This document shows positions 17,947 to 25,134 of a DNA stretch of 34,780 nucleotides, piece after piece. The position numbers were made by a program, and so were the translations under genes. The stretch lies in NCBI GenBank assembly GCA_903871555.1, contig CAIQHM010000036.1, positions 1 to 34,780 of the forward strand, in the 5' to 3' direction. The notes beneath the pieces were generated by a model. The model was not told the DNA's origin and searched no databases. It saw nothing but the letters and a program-made list of their open reading frames with translations. The stretch is from an uncultured Actinomycetes bacterium (GTDB taxonomy: Bacteria > Actinomycetota > Actinomycetes > Nanopelagicales > Nanopelagicaceae). Each line of letters begins with the position of its first letter. The stretch's first letter is position 1.

Positions 17947-17975
17947 TTGTACGCAGAACTTGTGTTCTTCATATG
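17947..17975 (+). promoter_or_regulatory. Candidate actinorhodopsin promoter with an operator-like repeat in the spacer
   Basis: TTGTAC (17947-17952) and CATATG (17970-17975) are 17 bases apart. Inside the spacer is AGAAC-TTGT-GTTCT (17955-17968), a perfect 5-bp inverted repeat. Its core GAAC-N4-GTTC matches the LexA/DinR box core known in Gram-positives. The rest of the 17840-18042 gap holds AT-rich runs and no other clear signal. The promoter assignment is inference; the repeat is seen directly. Confidence 0.45.
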
Positions 17976-18031
17976 GGATTGCAATTTTTGCGGCTGGACC
18001 CTCAAAAGAGGCCCAGAACTAAACGCCCCAC

Positions 18032-18036
18032 GGAGG
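18032..18036 (+). promoter_or_regulatory. Strong Shine-Dalgarno of the actinorhodopsin gene
   Basis: GGAGG lies six bases before the ATG at 18043. It is the strongest ribosome binding site in the window, where many first genes have none. It fixes the start and suggests high translation. Confidence 0.8.
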
Positions 18037-18042
18037 CTATAG

Positions 18043-18810
18043 ATGGTAAATCTAACAAACGGTCAATGGAGCACGTTGTACAACATGTTCTCCTTTGGCT
18101 TGATTTCGATGCTTGCATGCACCGTTTACACATTGGTGTCACAAGCAAGAGTTCTACCTAAATACCGCAATGCACTCGTTCTATCTTCAATGGTTACATT
18201 CATTGCTGCGTATCACTACTTCCGCATCTTCAACTCATTTAATGAGTCATCAACTGATGGTGGAGTAACAGTCGGCACTGCAAAGGGTGCATTCAACGAG
18301 GCATACCGCTACGTTGACTGGATTCTTACAGTACCTCTTCTACTTGTAGAAGTAATTGCAGTTCTTGCTCTTGCTAAGGCGGCAGCAAGTTCACTTATTG
18401 GTCGACTTGTTCCAGCATCAGCAGCAATGATTGCACTTGGTTATCCAGGTGAAATTTCAGCAGATGCCGGCACTAAAATTCTATGGGGCGTTCTGTCAAC
18501 AATCCCATTCCTTTACATCCTTTATGTTCTATTCGTAGAACTAGGAAAGTCATTGGAACGTCAGCCAGAAGGCGTTGCAGCAACAGTTGGTCGCCTGCGT
18601 CTTCTTTTGATCGCAACATGGGGTGTTTACCCAATTTCATACTTGCTACCAATCCTTAGCGATACTTCAGCCACAGATCCAAGTGCTTTCGTAAATCGCC
18701 AGATTGGTTACACGATTGCAGACGTACTTGCTAAGTGCGTATTCGGATTAACAATCTACAAGATTGCTCGTCTGAAGTCTGCTGCTGAAGGTATGAAGGA
18801 AGATCACTAA
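18043..18810 (+). CDS. actR: Actinorhodopsin, light-driven proton pump
   Basis: The 255-aa seven-helix protein is a type I (microbial) rhodopsin of the actinorhodopsin group. Retinal would bind K231 in ADVLAKCVFGLTIY. The helix C segment YRYVDWILTVPLLLVEV gives R89, the proton acceptor D92 and the carboxylate donor E103 (the D97/E108 pair of proteorhodopsin), which predicts an outward proton pump. The tuning position equivalent to proteorhodopsin 105 is L100, so green absorption is expected. H58 in YHYFRIF matches the acceptor-linked His. G149 in LWGVLSTIPF may be the gap that lets a carotenoid antenna dock, as in xanthorhodopsin. It is monocistronic, between a leader with a strong GGAGG and a strong terminator. 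Confidence 0.96.
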   Translation: MVNLTNGQWSTLYNMFSFGLISMLACTVYTLVSQARVLPKYRNALVLSSMVTFIAAYHYFRIFNSFNESSTDGGVTVGTAKGAFNEAYRYVDWILTVPLLLVEVIAVLALAKAAASSLIGRLVPASAAMIALGYPGEISADAGTKILWGVLSTIPFLYILYVLFVELGKSLERQPEGVAATVGRLRLLLIATWGVYPISYLLPILSDTSATDPSAFVNRQIGYTIADVLAKCVFGLTIYKIARLKSAAEGMKEDH

Positions 18811-18828
18811 TCTGATCTAAATTAAGTT

Positions 18829-18867
18829 AAATTTGGGGGTGCCAGAAATGGTGCCCCCAAATTTTTT
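18829..18867 (+). terminator. Strong intrinsic terminator after actinorhodopsin
   Basis: The left arm AAATTTGGGGGTGCCA (18829-18844), a GAAA tetraloop and the right arm TGGTGCCCCCAAATTT (18849-18864) form a 16-bp stem with two G-U pairs. T residues run on to 18867. It is the only textbook rho-independent terminator in the window. Confidence 0.92.
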
Positions 18868-18891
18868 ATCATTGAGAGGAAAGTATTAAAT

Positions 18892-19128
18892 ATGACTAAT
18901 TATCGATGGGGTGGATATTTACTAGTCGCGATGGGTCTGTTAAATCTGCGCTACCAAACTGGACAAGCTGGAGTCATAACTCATAGTTTGATCATTCTTA
19001 CACCTGGTCTAATTATTTTAATTATGAGCTTTATTCCAGCTACAGTTAAAATTTTGAATACAAAAGCGGCAAAGAATATTTCTCTAGTGGTTGGCATTGC
19101 CACAATTATTTATGCGGCATTGAATTAA
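18892..19128 (+). CDS. Small hydrophobic membrane protein of unknown function
   Basis: The 78-aa protein has about three hydrophobic segments (GGYLLVAMGLL; SLIILTPGLIILIMSFI; ISLVVGIATIIYAAL) with short polar links and one lysine-rich loop (LNTKAAKN). I do not recognise a family. GAGAGGA lies about 11 bases before the ATG and supports translation. It starts 25 bases after the actinorhodopsin terminator with no evident promoter of its own, so it may depend on read-through. Its stop overlaps the stop of crtYd on the other strand by 4 bases. Confidence 0.6.
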   Translation: MTNYRWGGYLLVAMGLLNLRYQTGQAGVITHSLIILTPGLIILIMSFIPATVKILNTKAAKNISLVVGIATIIYAALN

Positions 19129-19433
19129 TCTTTAGGTTGAAAACCTTTTCTTCCCCAGTACACCCAAAAGCTCATTACGGATAAAACTAAGGCAAAGCCA
19201 AATAGCAGATCTTCGATCGGCGCACTGCATAATCGTCGACCGATAATTGCGTCAGGGTTGTACATAACAATATTTCTTGAAGTTAACCACCAATTGGTTA
19301 TCAATTGAAATGGCAGAATAATTGCGTAAGAAGTCCAAAAAACTGGTTTTCTAATTAATTTAGATTTAATTATAAGAAAATCTAGAACAATGGCTGCAAT
19401 CACAGAGATGATTGCTATTTGGGTATAACTCAT
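19125..19433 (-). CDS. crtYd: Lycopene cyclase, small subunit CrtYd type
   Basis: The 102-aa membrane protein (MSYTQIAI) shows the lycopene-cyclase domain pattern ITNWWLTSRNIVMYNPDAIIG followed by APIEDLLFGFALVL. With CrtYc it forms the heterodimeric actinobacterial/archaeal-type cyclase that closes lycopene rings. I moved the start from the track's TTG at 19457 to the ATG at 19433. AGGAG lies ten bases before it, and the ATG overlaps the crtYc stop as ATGA. Whether the rings are beta or epsilon cannot be read from the sequence. Its position near actinorhodopsin suggests a role in retinal or antenna supply. Confidence 0.88.
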   Translation of the reverse strand: MSYTQIAIISVIAAIVLDFLIIKSKLIRKPVFWTSYAIILPFQLITNWWLTSRNIVMYNPDAIIGRRLCSAPIEDLLFGFALVLSVMSFWVYWGRKGFQPKD

Positions 19434-19765
19434 CGCTCTGTATCTCCTACAACCCAATATTTCTTAACTCTTCTGACCGCTTCGATAGTCATGATTGCCG
19501 CAAGTGGAACTATTAAAAAGAATAAATATTCTTCAAGTGGGATATCAAATGGACCGAATATTCCTAGAATTTGGCTATGGTCAAACTTCCAGTGGCCTTT
19601 TCTAATTGCATAAGCATCCCAAATTATAAAAAATATCGAAACGGGAGCGATGCTTAGCAAAGCGCGCTTTATACGTGCCAACACTCTTACCTTCAGAGCT
19701 ATCTCTAGCCAGAATGAACCGACAATTGTGAAACCCAACATTGCTAAGTAACCAAACTTGAGCAA
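19430..19765 (-). CDS. crtYc: Lycopene cyclase, small subunit CrtYc type
   Basis: The 111-aa protein has three membrane helices and the CrtYc pattern WDAYAIRKGHWKFDHSQILG, followed by IPLEEYLFFLIVPL. The conserved acidic pair (PLEE) is thought to act in the cyclase. The TTG start at 19765 is backed by GATAGGAG with seven bases of spacing. It overlaps crtYd by 4 bases and follows the Cys-rich gene by 17 bases on the same strand, so the three are probably one transcript. Confidence 0.88.
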   Translation of the reverse strand: MLKFGYLAMLGFTIVGSFWLEIALKVRVLARIKRALLSIAPVSIFFIIWDAYAIRKGHWKFDHSQILGIFGPFDIPLEEYLFFLIVPLAAIMTIEAVRRVKKYWVVGDTER

Positions 19766-19782
19766 TTTCAGACTCCTATCAG

Positions 19783-20601
19783 CTATTTACCTGCCGCAAT
19801 TGTTGCAGGGTGAATAATGAAAAGTGGCAATTCGCGACGCTTCTGTTCTTTACGCGCTGCTGCGATCGCTTCAATTCGATTATCGCAATGCATCTTTAAA
19901 ACGTCATAAGCGGGTTGTCCCATCAGCGCAATTAATTCTACTGAATTCGAGATATAAACAGGTTCGCGTCCTACATGCGCTTCGGTGTTGCTTGTGCAGT
20001 ACCAATCAAAATCATCGCCGCCATCGCCCCAGGCCAGGCGTTCGTATTCTCCAATTACATTCACTGTTATTTCTTGATCACCAAATTCGCGCTGCTCAAA
20101 ACTTCTACGAATTGGAAGTTGCCAGCAAACATCAGGTTTAGTTTCAACAAAGTGCACATTTTCTTTCTGTGCAAGGTGGTGAAGTACGCACCCGAAATCT
20201 CCAGTAAAACCTGGAGCGCTGTAACCCTTGCGATTTAAGAAGATACATGAATCATCAATTTTCTTAGTTTTGCGATCTTTATCTAGGCCGATTTCGGAGA
20301 TCTGCATCTTGCCCTTGGCTTTTTTAGGTTGGCCTTCATCAAAATATTGCCACATATCTCGAGTTAATCGCTTTGCAACTTCTAAGGTGCGCTTCTCATC
20401 ATTTTCATCTGAGTAGTACGCGCCATCAGAACAACAACCGGCATCCGGCTTATCTGCATCGACTCCGCAACAACCATTTCCATAAATACAAGTCCAATAT
20501 GAAGTAAGCCAGGTTAAGTCGCACTTATAAAGCTCTTCAGGCTTTGCAGGATCGATGAACTCAACCCAGTCACGTGCGAAATTTGGTTTTACCTCAGGCA
20601 T
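19783..20601 (-). CDS. Cysteine-rich conserved protein, possible metal-chelating (YkgJ/DUF3109-like)
   Basis: This soluble 272-aa protein has a dense Cys cluster near the N-terminus (CDLTWLTSYWTCIYGNGCCG, then GCCSDGAYYSD), DSCIFLNRKG and FGCVLHHLA, and KPDVCWQLPIRR. The order C..F.., GC.LH..A and KP..C.LP resembles the putative iron/zinc-chelating domains of the YkgJ/DUF3109 kind. No signal peptide or membrane helix is seen, so it is cytoplasmic. The function is unknown. It is the first gene of the crtYc-crtYd transcript. TAGGCT lies eight bases before the ATG, consistent with a nearly leaderless mRNA. Confidence 0.75.
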   Translation of the reverse strand: MPEVKPNFARDWVEFIDPAKPEELYKCDLTWLTSYWTCIYGNGCCGVDADKPDAGCCSDGAYYSDENDEKRTLEVAKRLTRDMWQYFDEGQPKKAKGKMQISEIGLDKDRKTKKIDDSCIFLNRKGYSAPGFTGDFGCVLHHLAQKENVHFVETKPDVCWQLPIRRSFEQREFGDQEITVNVIGEYERLAWGDGGDDFDWYCTSNTEAHVGREPVYISNSVELIALMGQPAYDVLKMHCDNRIEAIAAARKEQKRRELPLFIIHPATIAAGK

Positions 20602-20659
20602 AGTCGCAGAGCCTAGGGCTTATTCGATAAATTAGCACATCCAAGAAGTCGGCTTTAGG

Positions 20660-20671
20660 TAGGCTTGTCTT
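20660..20671 (+). promoter_or_regulatory. Leaderless-type -10 element before proC
   Basis: TAGGCT (20660-20665) is followed by six bases and then the ATG at 20672. No Shine-Dalgarno is present. The divergent Cys-rich gene also uses TAGGCT, on the other strand at 20615-20610. Confidence 0.5.
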
Positions 20672-21496
20672 ATGTCGATTCAATCTTCCTTCTCAACATC
20701 AAAATACCAAGTTGGCTTAATTGGTGTTGGCATCATGGGAGAAGCTTTAATTTCAGGACTTGTATCTTCGCGGTTTCCTAAAGCCCAAATAGTATTCACA
20801 GAGAAACGGGTGGATAGAGCTCGAGAGATTTCAACCAAATATGGCGCTCGCGAAGTTGAATTAGCAGAACTTGCCAAGAGCAGCGATGTTATTTTACTTG
20901 TGGTTAAACCTCAAGATTTGGCTGATTTGCTTGAGTCAATAAGTAAAGACTTGAATAAGAAGGCCTTGCTAGTCTCTTTCGCTGCCGGTAAAACAAGTAA
21001 ATTTATCAGTGGAAAAGTTGGAGAAAATGTTTCAGTAATTAGAGTAATGCCAAATACTCCAACTCTTATTGGTCTTGGTATGGCTGCGATTTCACTTGGC
21101 GCAAATGTGAGCCAAGAACAAGAGAAATTTGTAAATGATTTTCTTGCTACCTGCGGGAAAGTTATTTCAGTTGATGAAAACTTACAAGATGCGGTAACTG
21201 CGGTAAGCGGATCAGGGCCAGCTTATTTCTTTGCCTTCGTCGAGGAGATGATTAAATCTGGAATTGCACTTGGATTATCAAGTGAACAAGCAACAACTCT
21301 TGCAGTACAAACTATTATTGGATCTGCTGCGATGCTGGAACAATCTGGTAAAACTGCTACAACGCTCCGCGAAAATGTAACAAGTCCAAATGGGACTACT
21401 GCCGCAGCACTAAAAGTTTTTGGCGATGCAAACCTTGGCGAAATTATTGAAAAGGCTATGACAGCTGCACGGGATCGGTCCCAGGAGCTCGCGTGA
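20672..21496 (+). CDS. proC: Pyrroline-5-carboxylate reductase
   Basis: The 274-aa enzyme reduces 1-pyrroline-5-carboxylate to proline with NAD(P)H. The N-terminal Rossmann motif is GLIGVGIMGEALI, with VKPQDL and VIRVMPNTPTLIG next. The C-terminal dimerisation domain has AVSGSGPAYFFAF and VTSPNGTTAAAL, the ProC signature. About a dozen residues precede the first strand, which is normal. Its 3' end overlaps the next gene by 4 bases. Confidence 0.96.
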   Translation: MSIQSSFSTSKYQVGLIGVGIMGEALISGLVSSRFPKAQIVFTEKRVDRAREISTKYGAREVELAELAKSSDVILLVVKPQDLADLLESISKDLNKKALLVSFAAGKTSKFISGKVGENVSVIRVMPNTPTLIGLGMAAISLGANVSQEQEKFVNDFLATCGKVISVDENLQDAVTAVSGSGPAYFFAFVEEMIKSGIALGLSSEQATTLAVQTIIGSAAMLEQSGKTATTLRENVTSPNGTTAAALKVFGDANLGEIIEKAMTAARDRSQELA

Positions 21497-22440
21497 AATT
21501 TCGCGTTGCACTCTTAGTTTTTTCTTTGGCGCTTCTTACACCCGAAGCAGAAGCTGCACTTAAAGTTACAGCCTCGAAGGCCTCTATTACGGCCATTTCT
21601 CCCGCAGGATCCGGAGATCAAATTTCAGATTTCACTGTTAATCCAACAGAAATAGCAATTGTTGGAACTATCGAAAACGGCTTAGCAAATTTAGTTACAG
21701 CACCAACCCTTGGCGGTAGCGATGGCTTTATTTCAGCAATGGATGAATCAAAGGTTCACCTTTGGGATTTGCGATTAGGAAGTGCAAATGATGACATCGC
21801 TACGGCAATAACTAAAGATAAGTCAGGATATTTCTGGATCGCTGGTGCAACATCCAAACCCCTAGAAACTACGACAACAACGCTTGATCCCGCAGTCGTA
21901 AATCTAGATTCGGTTATCGTGGATCCAGTTCAAACACCTACAAATTCATTAACCCGTTTAGTTATTTGGAAAATTGGAATCACTGGACAACTTGCCGAAA
22001 CCTATTTTTATGATTCAGATGGCGTAATTGTGCCTTCGGCAATAAATTTTGATGGCGTAAATCTTAGAGTTACTGGAAATATCACCAAGGATTCAGCAAC
22101 ACAGCAATTTTCAATTTTGGTCGATCAAGCCGGGATTTTTTCGAAATTCACACCTGGAAAAATATCAGCTGCTAAACCCCCAGCAATTGAAGTTGTGAAG
22201 GCTGGAGTAAATAACTTAAAGAGTTTCATCTCAAAGACCACAATCATCGGGATTCCAAGCTGGCGGGCTAAAACCCCAACACCGGTAATTGTTAAATATA
22301 CAAAAGTTGGTAAAGCCTTAGCCGCCAACTCTTTTGCTGGAAAAGTTAAGAAGATATTGTGGCAAGCAGGGATCGGTGCAGTTGTATTAGTTGAAACAAA
22401 TTCAGAAAATGAAATTCATTTACTTGCGAATATGGCCTAA
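21493..22440 (+). CDS. Secreted protein with beta-propeller-type repeat
   Basis: The 315-aa protein has a signal peptide (MKFRVALLVFSLALLTPEAEA) and no further membrane helix. GGSDGFISAMDESKVHLWDL, then GSANDDIATAITKDKSGYFWIAG, resembles an SBBP propeller repeat. The rest is beta-rich, with Thr/Pro-rich linkers (TTTTLDP). The function is unknown; an extracellular or wall-associated role is inferred. The GTG start overlaps the proC stop and has AGGAG close upstream. It converges on the large zincin-like secreted protein with one base between the ends. Confidence 0.7.
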   Translation: MKFRVALLVFSLALLTPEAEAALKVTASKASITAISPAGSGDQISDFTVNPTEIAIVGTIENGLANLVTAPTLGGSDGFISAMDESKVHLWDLRLGSANDDIATAITKDKSGYFWIAGATSKPLETTTTTLDPAVVNLDSVIVDPVQTPTNSLTRLVIWKIGITGQLAETYFYDSDGVIVPSAINFDGVNLRVTGNITKDSATQQFSILVDQAGIFSKFTPGKISAAKPPAIEVVKAGVNNLKSFISKTTIIGIPSWRAKTPTPVIVKYTKVGKALAANSFAGKVKKILWQAGIGAVVLVETNSENEIHLLANMA

Positions 22441-22441
22441 C

Positions 22442-24814
22442 TTAAGGCTTTCTAAAGAGCGTTAATTTGCCGCCACTTGCAAGAACTGCAAACTTTACTT
22501 TATTTACCGTTACCCAGGCCGTTGATTTAGCTTCAGTAGCGCTGGTTCCAGAGATTAAATTTATAGTTTGGTCGGCTTTATTGAATGTGCACAACCTATC
22601 TTGGCAACCAAAAATTATTGCTGAATCATCTACTGCAATAGGAGAGCTTGGAACTCCAAAGTAATCAGTTTTAACTGTAGTCGGTGCCTGTTCAGTACCG
22701 ACTTTGCTCCATTGAATTTGATCCGGCTTTGGAAGTGATATCCCGGAAGCGCCTAACCAGCTAGCATTTAGATTTTTCGAATTTAAGGTAAGAGCAAGGT
22801 CATATCCAGCAACAATAGTGTTTGCGCTACTAGCTTGCAGGGCTTGGTATTTCCAATCTTCAGGGAATGCGCTTTCGCGAGTTGAGATCCGAACATCGCC
22901 ACGAAGTGCGCTCTTATCTGCATTACTTACCGAAAGAATTGAATCATAGGCAACCGTAACTTTTGTGCCGATAGATTTTGCTTGCAAATGGAATGCAACA
23001 TCTCCCATCGTTCTTCCATTGAGCAAAGAATCACCATCTACTATTTCATAGCGCCAATTCTTTCCATCACGGACTGCTCCAAGCAGAATTCCTTGGCTTT
23101 CATCTCGATAGAAAACTTGTTCTCCTGCTGAAGTTATTGCACAAGCATTTGACACGCTGACATCACTTGCAGTTCTGACTCGTGCCGCCTCTTTGTAATC
23201 CTGAATTACTGGACCATTTCCATCAATAATTTCGTAACTCCACTTTTTGCCGTTATAAGAGGCACGTCGAAGATCTTTATTGGTTAAATCTCCGTAGTAA
23301 AGATTTAAATATTCAACTTTGCCAATTTTATTGGTACAGATAGAAACACTTCCAGCCACACTGTTCTTTGTCTTGCCGCTCTGAGTTCCATCGCCATCGA
23401 CAGTTTCAATAAGCCATTTCTTGCCATTCCAGGTCGCTAATTTCAATTGCCCATGTTGGGTATCTGAATATGCGATTACGGTCTTTCCGGCATATGTGGC
23501 TGTGGCCAGATATTTTCCATCTGCGCTTGAATCAATAACAGTCTTCTTCCAGGAAGTTTGTGGAATTACGCCATTTGTAGTTGCTTCGGCTGAAATGCCG
23601 ACTGCATTTTTCGCCGTTACTGTAAATGAATATACGAAACCATTTGTGAGCCCAGAAATAATCGCTGGGCTTGTTGTAACAACTTTTTCAATACCAGACT
23701 GATTCACTTTAATTACATATGATGAAACTTGCGCAGTTCTTTGATTTATTGGTGGATCAAAACTAATTATCGCTGAGCGATCACCAACCAGAGCCTTAAC
23801 ATTTCTTGGAACGCCAGGTGTTCCAAAAGGCAATCCTGCTGGGGGCTTGGCCAATAAGTCATCGAACATTGCTATTAATAATGGGCCTGGATCATGGAAA
23901 ACTTCGCCAAGTTTCAAGTTGGGCGACATAACAGCATCTTTTGCACTATTTTCAAAAGTTGCTTCATCCAAGTGGCTGACAGATGAACCACCTTCATAAA
24001 TCTTTGGCGTATAAAGCGCAGGCTTAATTCCATTATTTGCCCGAACTCCATTTGCTCCGGACCAGACTAGTGACTGTGTTAGCGCTGTACCCAAGGCAAT
24101 TGATGGCGAATCTAAATCCATTAAGCGGCGTCCATCAGAAAGTTGGGCATATGCATCAAAAGGAGTTGGCTGTTGAATACTGCCGTAACCAAAAAGTTTG
24201 TCGTAATCCGCGTTAGAAAGAAAGCCCAGGCCATGAGCCATCTCATGCAAGATCATTGATTCCAAATCGTATTTTGAATTCGGGCAATTCCCATCAGTTC
24301 CTAAATAGAGCATCGGGCCATTTGTTGAATTAATCCGAATTGTTACTTCAGGAATTGTTGGTTCAATATCTTCTCCCGCAATTGAATCCGCAAGCGCTGA
24401 TGCATACCAAAGATCTTTATCTGGAATATTTTTAAAATTATTATGGAATTTTCCGGGCGATGCTGCGGCAAGCGTGCCCGCAGAAGCTTGGCGCTCCCAG
24501 AGGATCTGCACTTTTACCGGAACTTGAGAGGTGAAATTCTCTGCCCAAACATCTACCGCAGCATTTATTGCAGGACGATAAATATCTGGCGTATTAGTGA
24601 AATCAACTTTAAAAGAACTCTTTGTTAACGCTTTATCTGCAAAATAAGTTCTAGGAAATGAGTTTTTTGTTACCGATGCTTGACCAGATTTATCCGCATA
24701 AAAATAGACCCAAGGTGCGTCAACCGATTTAACTTGTGACGGAAGAGCTTGTGCTGGCGCGGCAAGAATTGTGCCAAAAAGTGCAGCAACTAAGAGAAGG
24801 TATCTGGCACGCAT
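22442..24814 (-). CDS. Large secreted zincin-like protein with FN3 domain and propeller-like repeats
   Basis: The protein (790 aa from ATG 24814) has a signal peptide (MRARYLLLVAALFGTILAAPAQA). A protease-like region (about 30-320) holds the zinc helix LHEMAHGLGFLS. An FN3-type domain follows (about 330-415, GVPRNVKALVGDRSAIISFDPP). The C-terminal half repeats a motif: WNGKKWLIETVDGDG, YNGKKWSYEIIDGNG, RDGKNWRYEIVDGDS. HExxHxxG fits metzincin-like peptidases, but the place of the third His is Ser, so ligand three must lie elsewhere, perhaps the Asp in TPFDAYAQL. Activity is not certain. The track's TTG start at 24820 adds two residues and is less likely. Confidence 0.75.
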   Translation of the reverse strand: MRARYLLLVAALFGTILAAPAQALPSQVKSVDAPWVYFYADKSGQASVTKNSFPRTYFADKALTKSSFKVDFTNTPDIYRPAINAAVDVWAENFTSQVPVKVQILWERQASAGTLAAASPGKFHNNFKNIPDKDLWYASALADSIAGEDIEPTIPEVTIRINSTNGPMLYLGTDGNCPNSKYDLESMILHEMAHGLGFLSNADYDKLFGYGSIQQPTPFDAYAQLSDGRRLMDLDSPSIALGTALTQSLVWSGANGVRANNGIKPALYTPKIYEGGSSVSHLDEATFENSAKDAVMSPNLKLGEVFHDPGPLLIAMFDDLLAKPPAGLPFGTPGVPRNVKALVGDRSAIISFDPPINQRTAQVSSYVIKVNQSGIEKVVTTSPAIISGLTNGFVYSFTVTAKNAVGISAEATTNGVIPQTSWKKTVIDSSADGKYLATATYAGKTVIAYSDTQHGQLKLATWNGKKWLIETVDGDGTQSGKTKNSVAGSVSICTNKIGKVEYLNLYYGDLTNKDLRRASYNGKKWSYEIIDGNGPVIQDYKEAARVRTASDVSVSNACAITSAGEQVFYRDESQGILLGAVRDGKNWRYEIVDGDSLLNGRTMGDVAFHLQAKSIGTKVTVAYDSILSVSNADKSALRGDVRISTRESAFPEDWKYQALQASSANTIVAGYDLALTLNSKNLNASWLGASGISLPKPDQIQWSKVGTEQAPTTVKTDYFGVPSSPIAVDDSAIIFGCQDRLCTFNKADQTINLISGTSATEAKSTAWVTVNKVKFAVLASGGKLTLFRKP

Positions 24815-24827
24815 GGGCAAAACGCTA
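24815..24827 (-). promoter_or_regulatory. Leaderless-type -10 element before the zincin-like gene
   Basis: On the minus strand TAGCGT (24827-24822) is followed by seven bases and the ATG at 24814. There is no Shine-Dalgarno. The gene is divergent from the glutaredoxin-like gene, with about 80 bases between start codons. Confidence 0.45.
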
Positions 24828-24882
24828 GCAGGCGAGCCCTTTTGATACCACCCACTTTGGATTTTTGCGCTTAGAAAAGGCT

Positions 24883-24894
24883 TAGAATTATTAA
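24883..24894 (+). promoter_or_regulatory. Leaderless-type -10 element before the glutaredoxin-like gene
   Basis: TAGAAT (24883-24888) is six bases before the GTG at 24895. No Shine-Dalgarno is present, so the GTG would be the 5' end of the mRNA. Confidence 0.5.
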
Positions 24895-25134
24895 GTGATT
24901 GAAGTAAGCATTTATTCTCGGAGCAATTGCCACTTATGCGATGTCGCCCAAGGCGTCCTAGAACAAATGCAGAGTGAATTTAACTTCGTTATTACTAAGA
25001 AATTGATTGATGGCGATGCTGAACTTGAAGAGAAGTATGGCGAAAGCGTTCCAGTAATTTTAATTAATAACGAACCACATGATTTCTTTAAAGTTAGTCC
25101 CGAGCGATTTAGATTGGCAATGTCTAAACTTTAA
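24895..25134 (+). CDS. Glutaredoxin-like thiol-disulfide protein
   Basis: The 79-aa thioredoxin-fold protein has a CxxC site (C12-H-L-C15 in YSRSNCHLC) and the cis-Pro segment ESVPVILINNEPH. It resembles the small glutaredoxin-like proteins (Rv0508 type) found near hem and HAD genes in Actinobacteria. The partner is unknown; it could reduce disulfides with mycothiol or thioredoxin reductase. The stop overlaps the stop of the XPB helicase gene on the other strand by 4 bases. Confidence 0.85.
   Translation: MIEVSIYSRSNCHLCDVAQGVLEQMQSEFNFVITKKLIDGDAELEEKYGESVPVILINNEPHDFFKVSPERFRLAMSKL

Noticed and set aside
17925-18161. 78-aa ORF ahead of actinorhodopsin
   Set aside because: It overlaps the promoter, Shine-Dalgarno and 5' end of actinorhodopsin in another frame and has no ribosome binding site.
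19434-19457. TTG start of crtYd at 19457
   Set aside because: AGGAG precedes the ATG at 19433 at a workable distance, and that ATG overlaps the crtYc stop as ATGA. The extra residues are poor.
24815-24820. TTG start of the zincin-like gene at 24820
   Set aside because: ATG 24814 gives a cleaner signal peptide and fits the -10 spacing.
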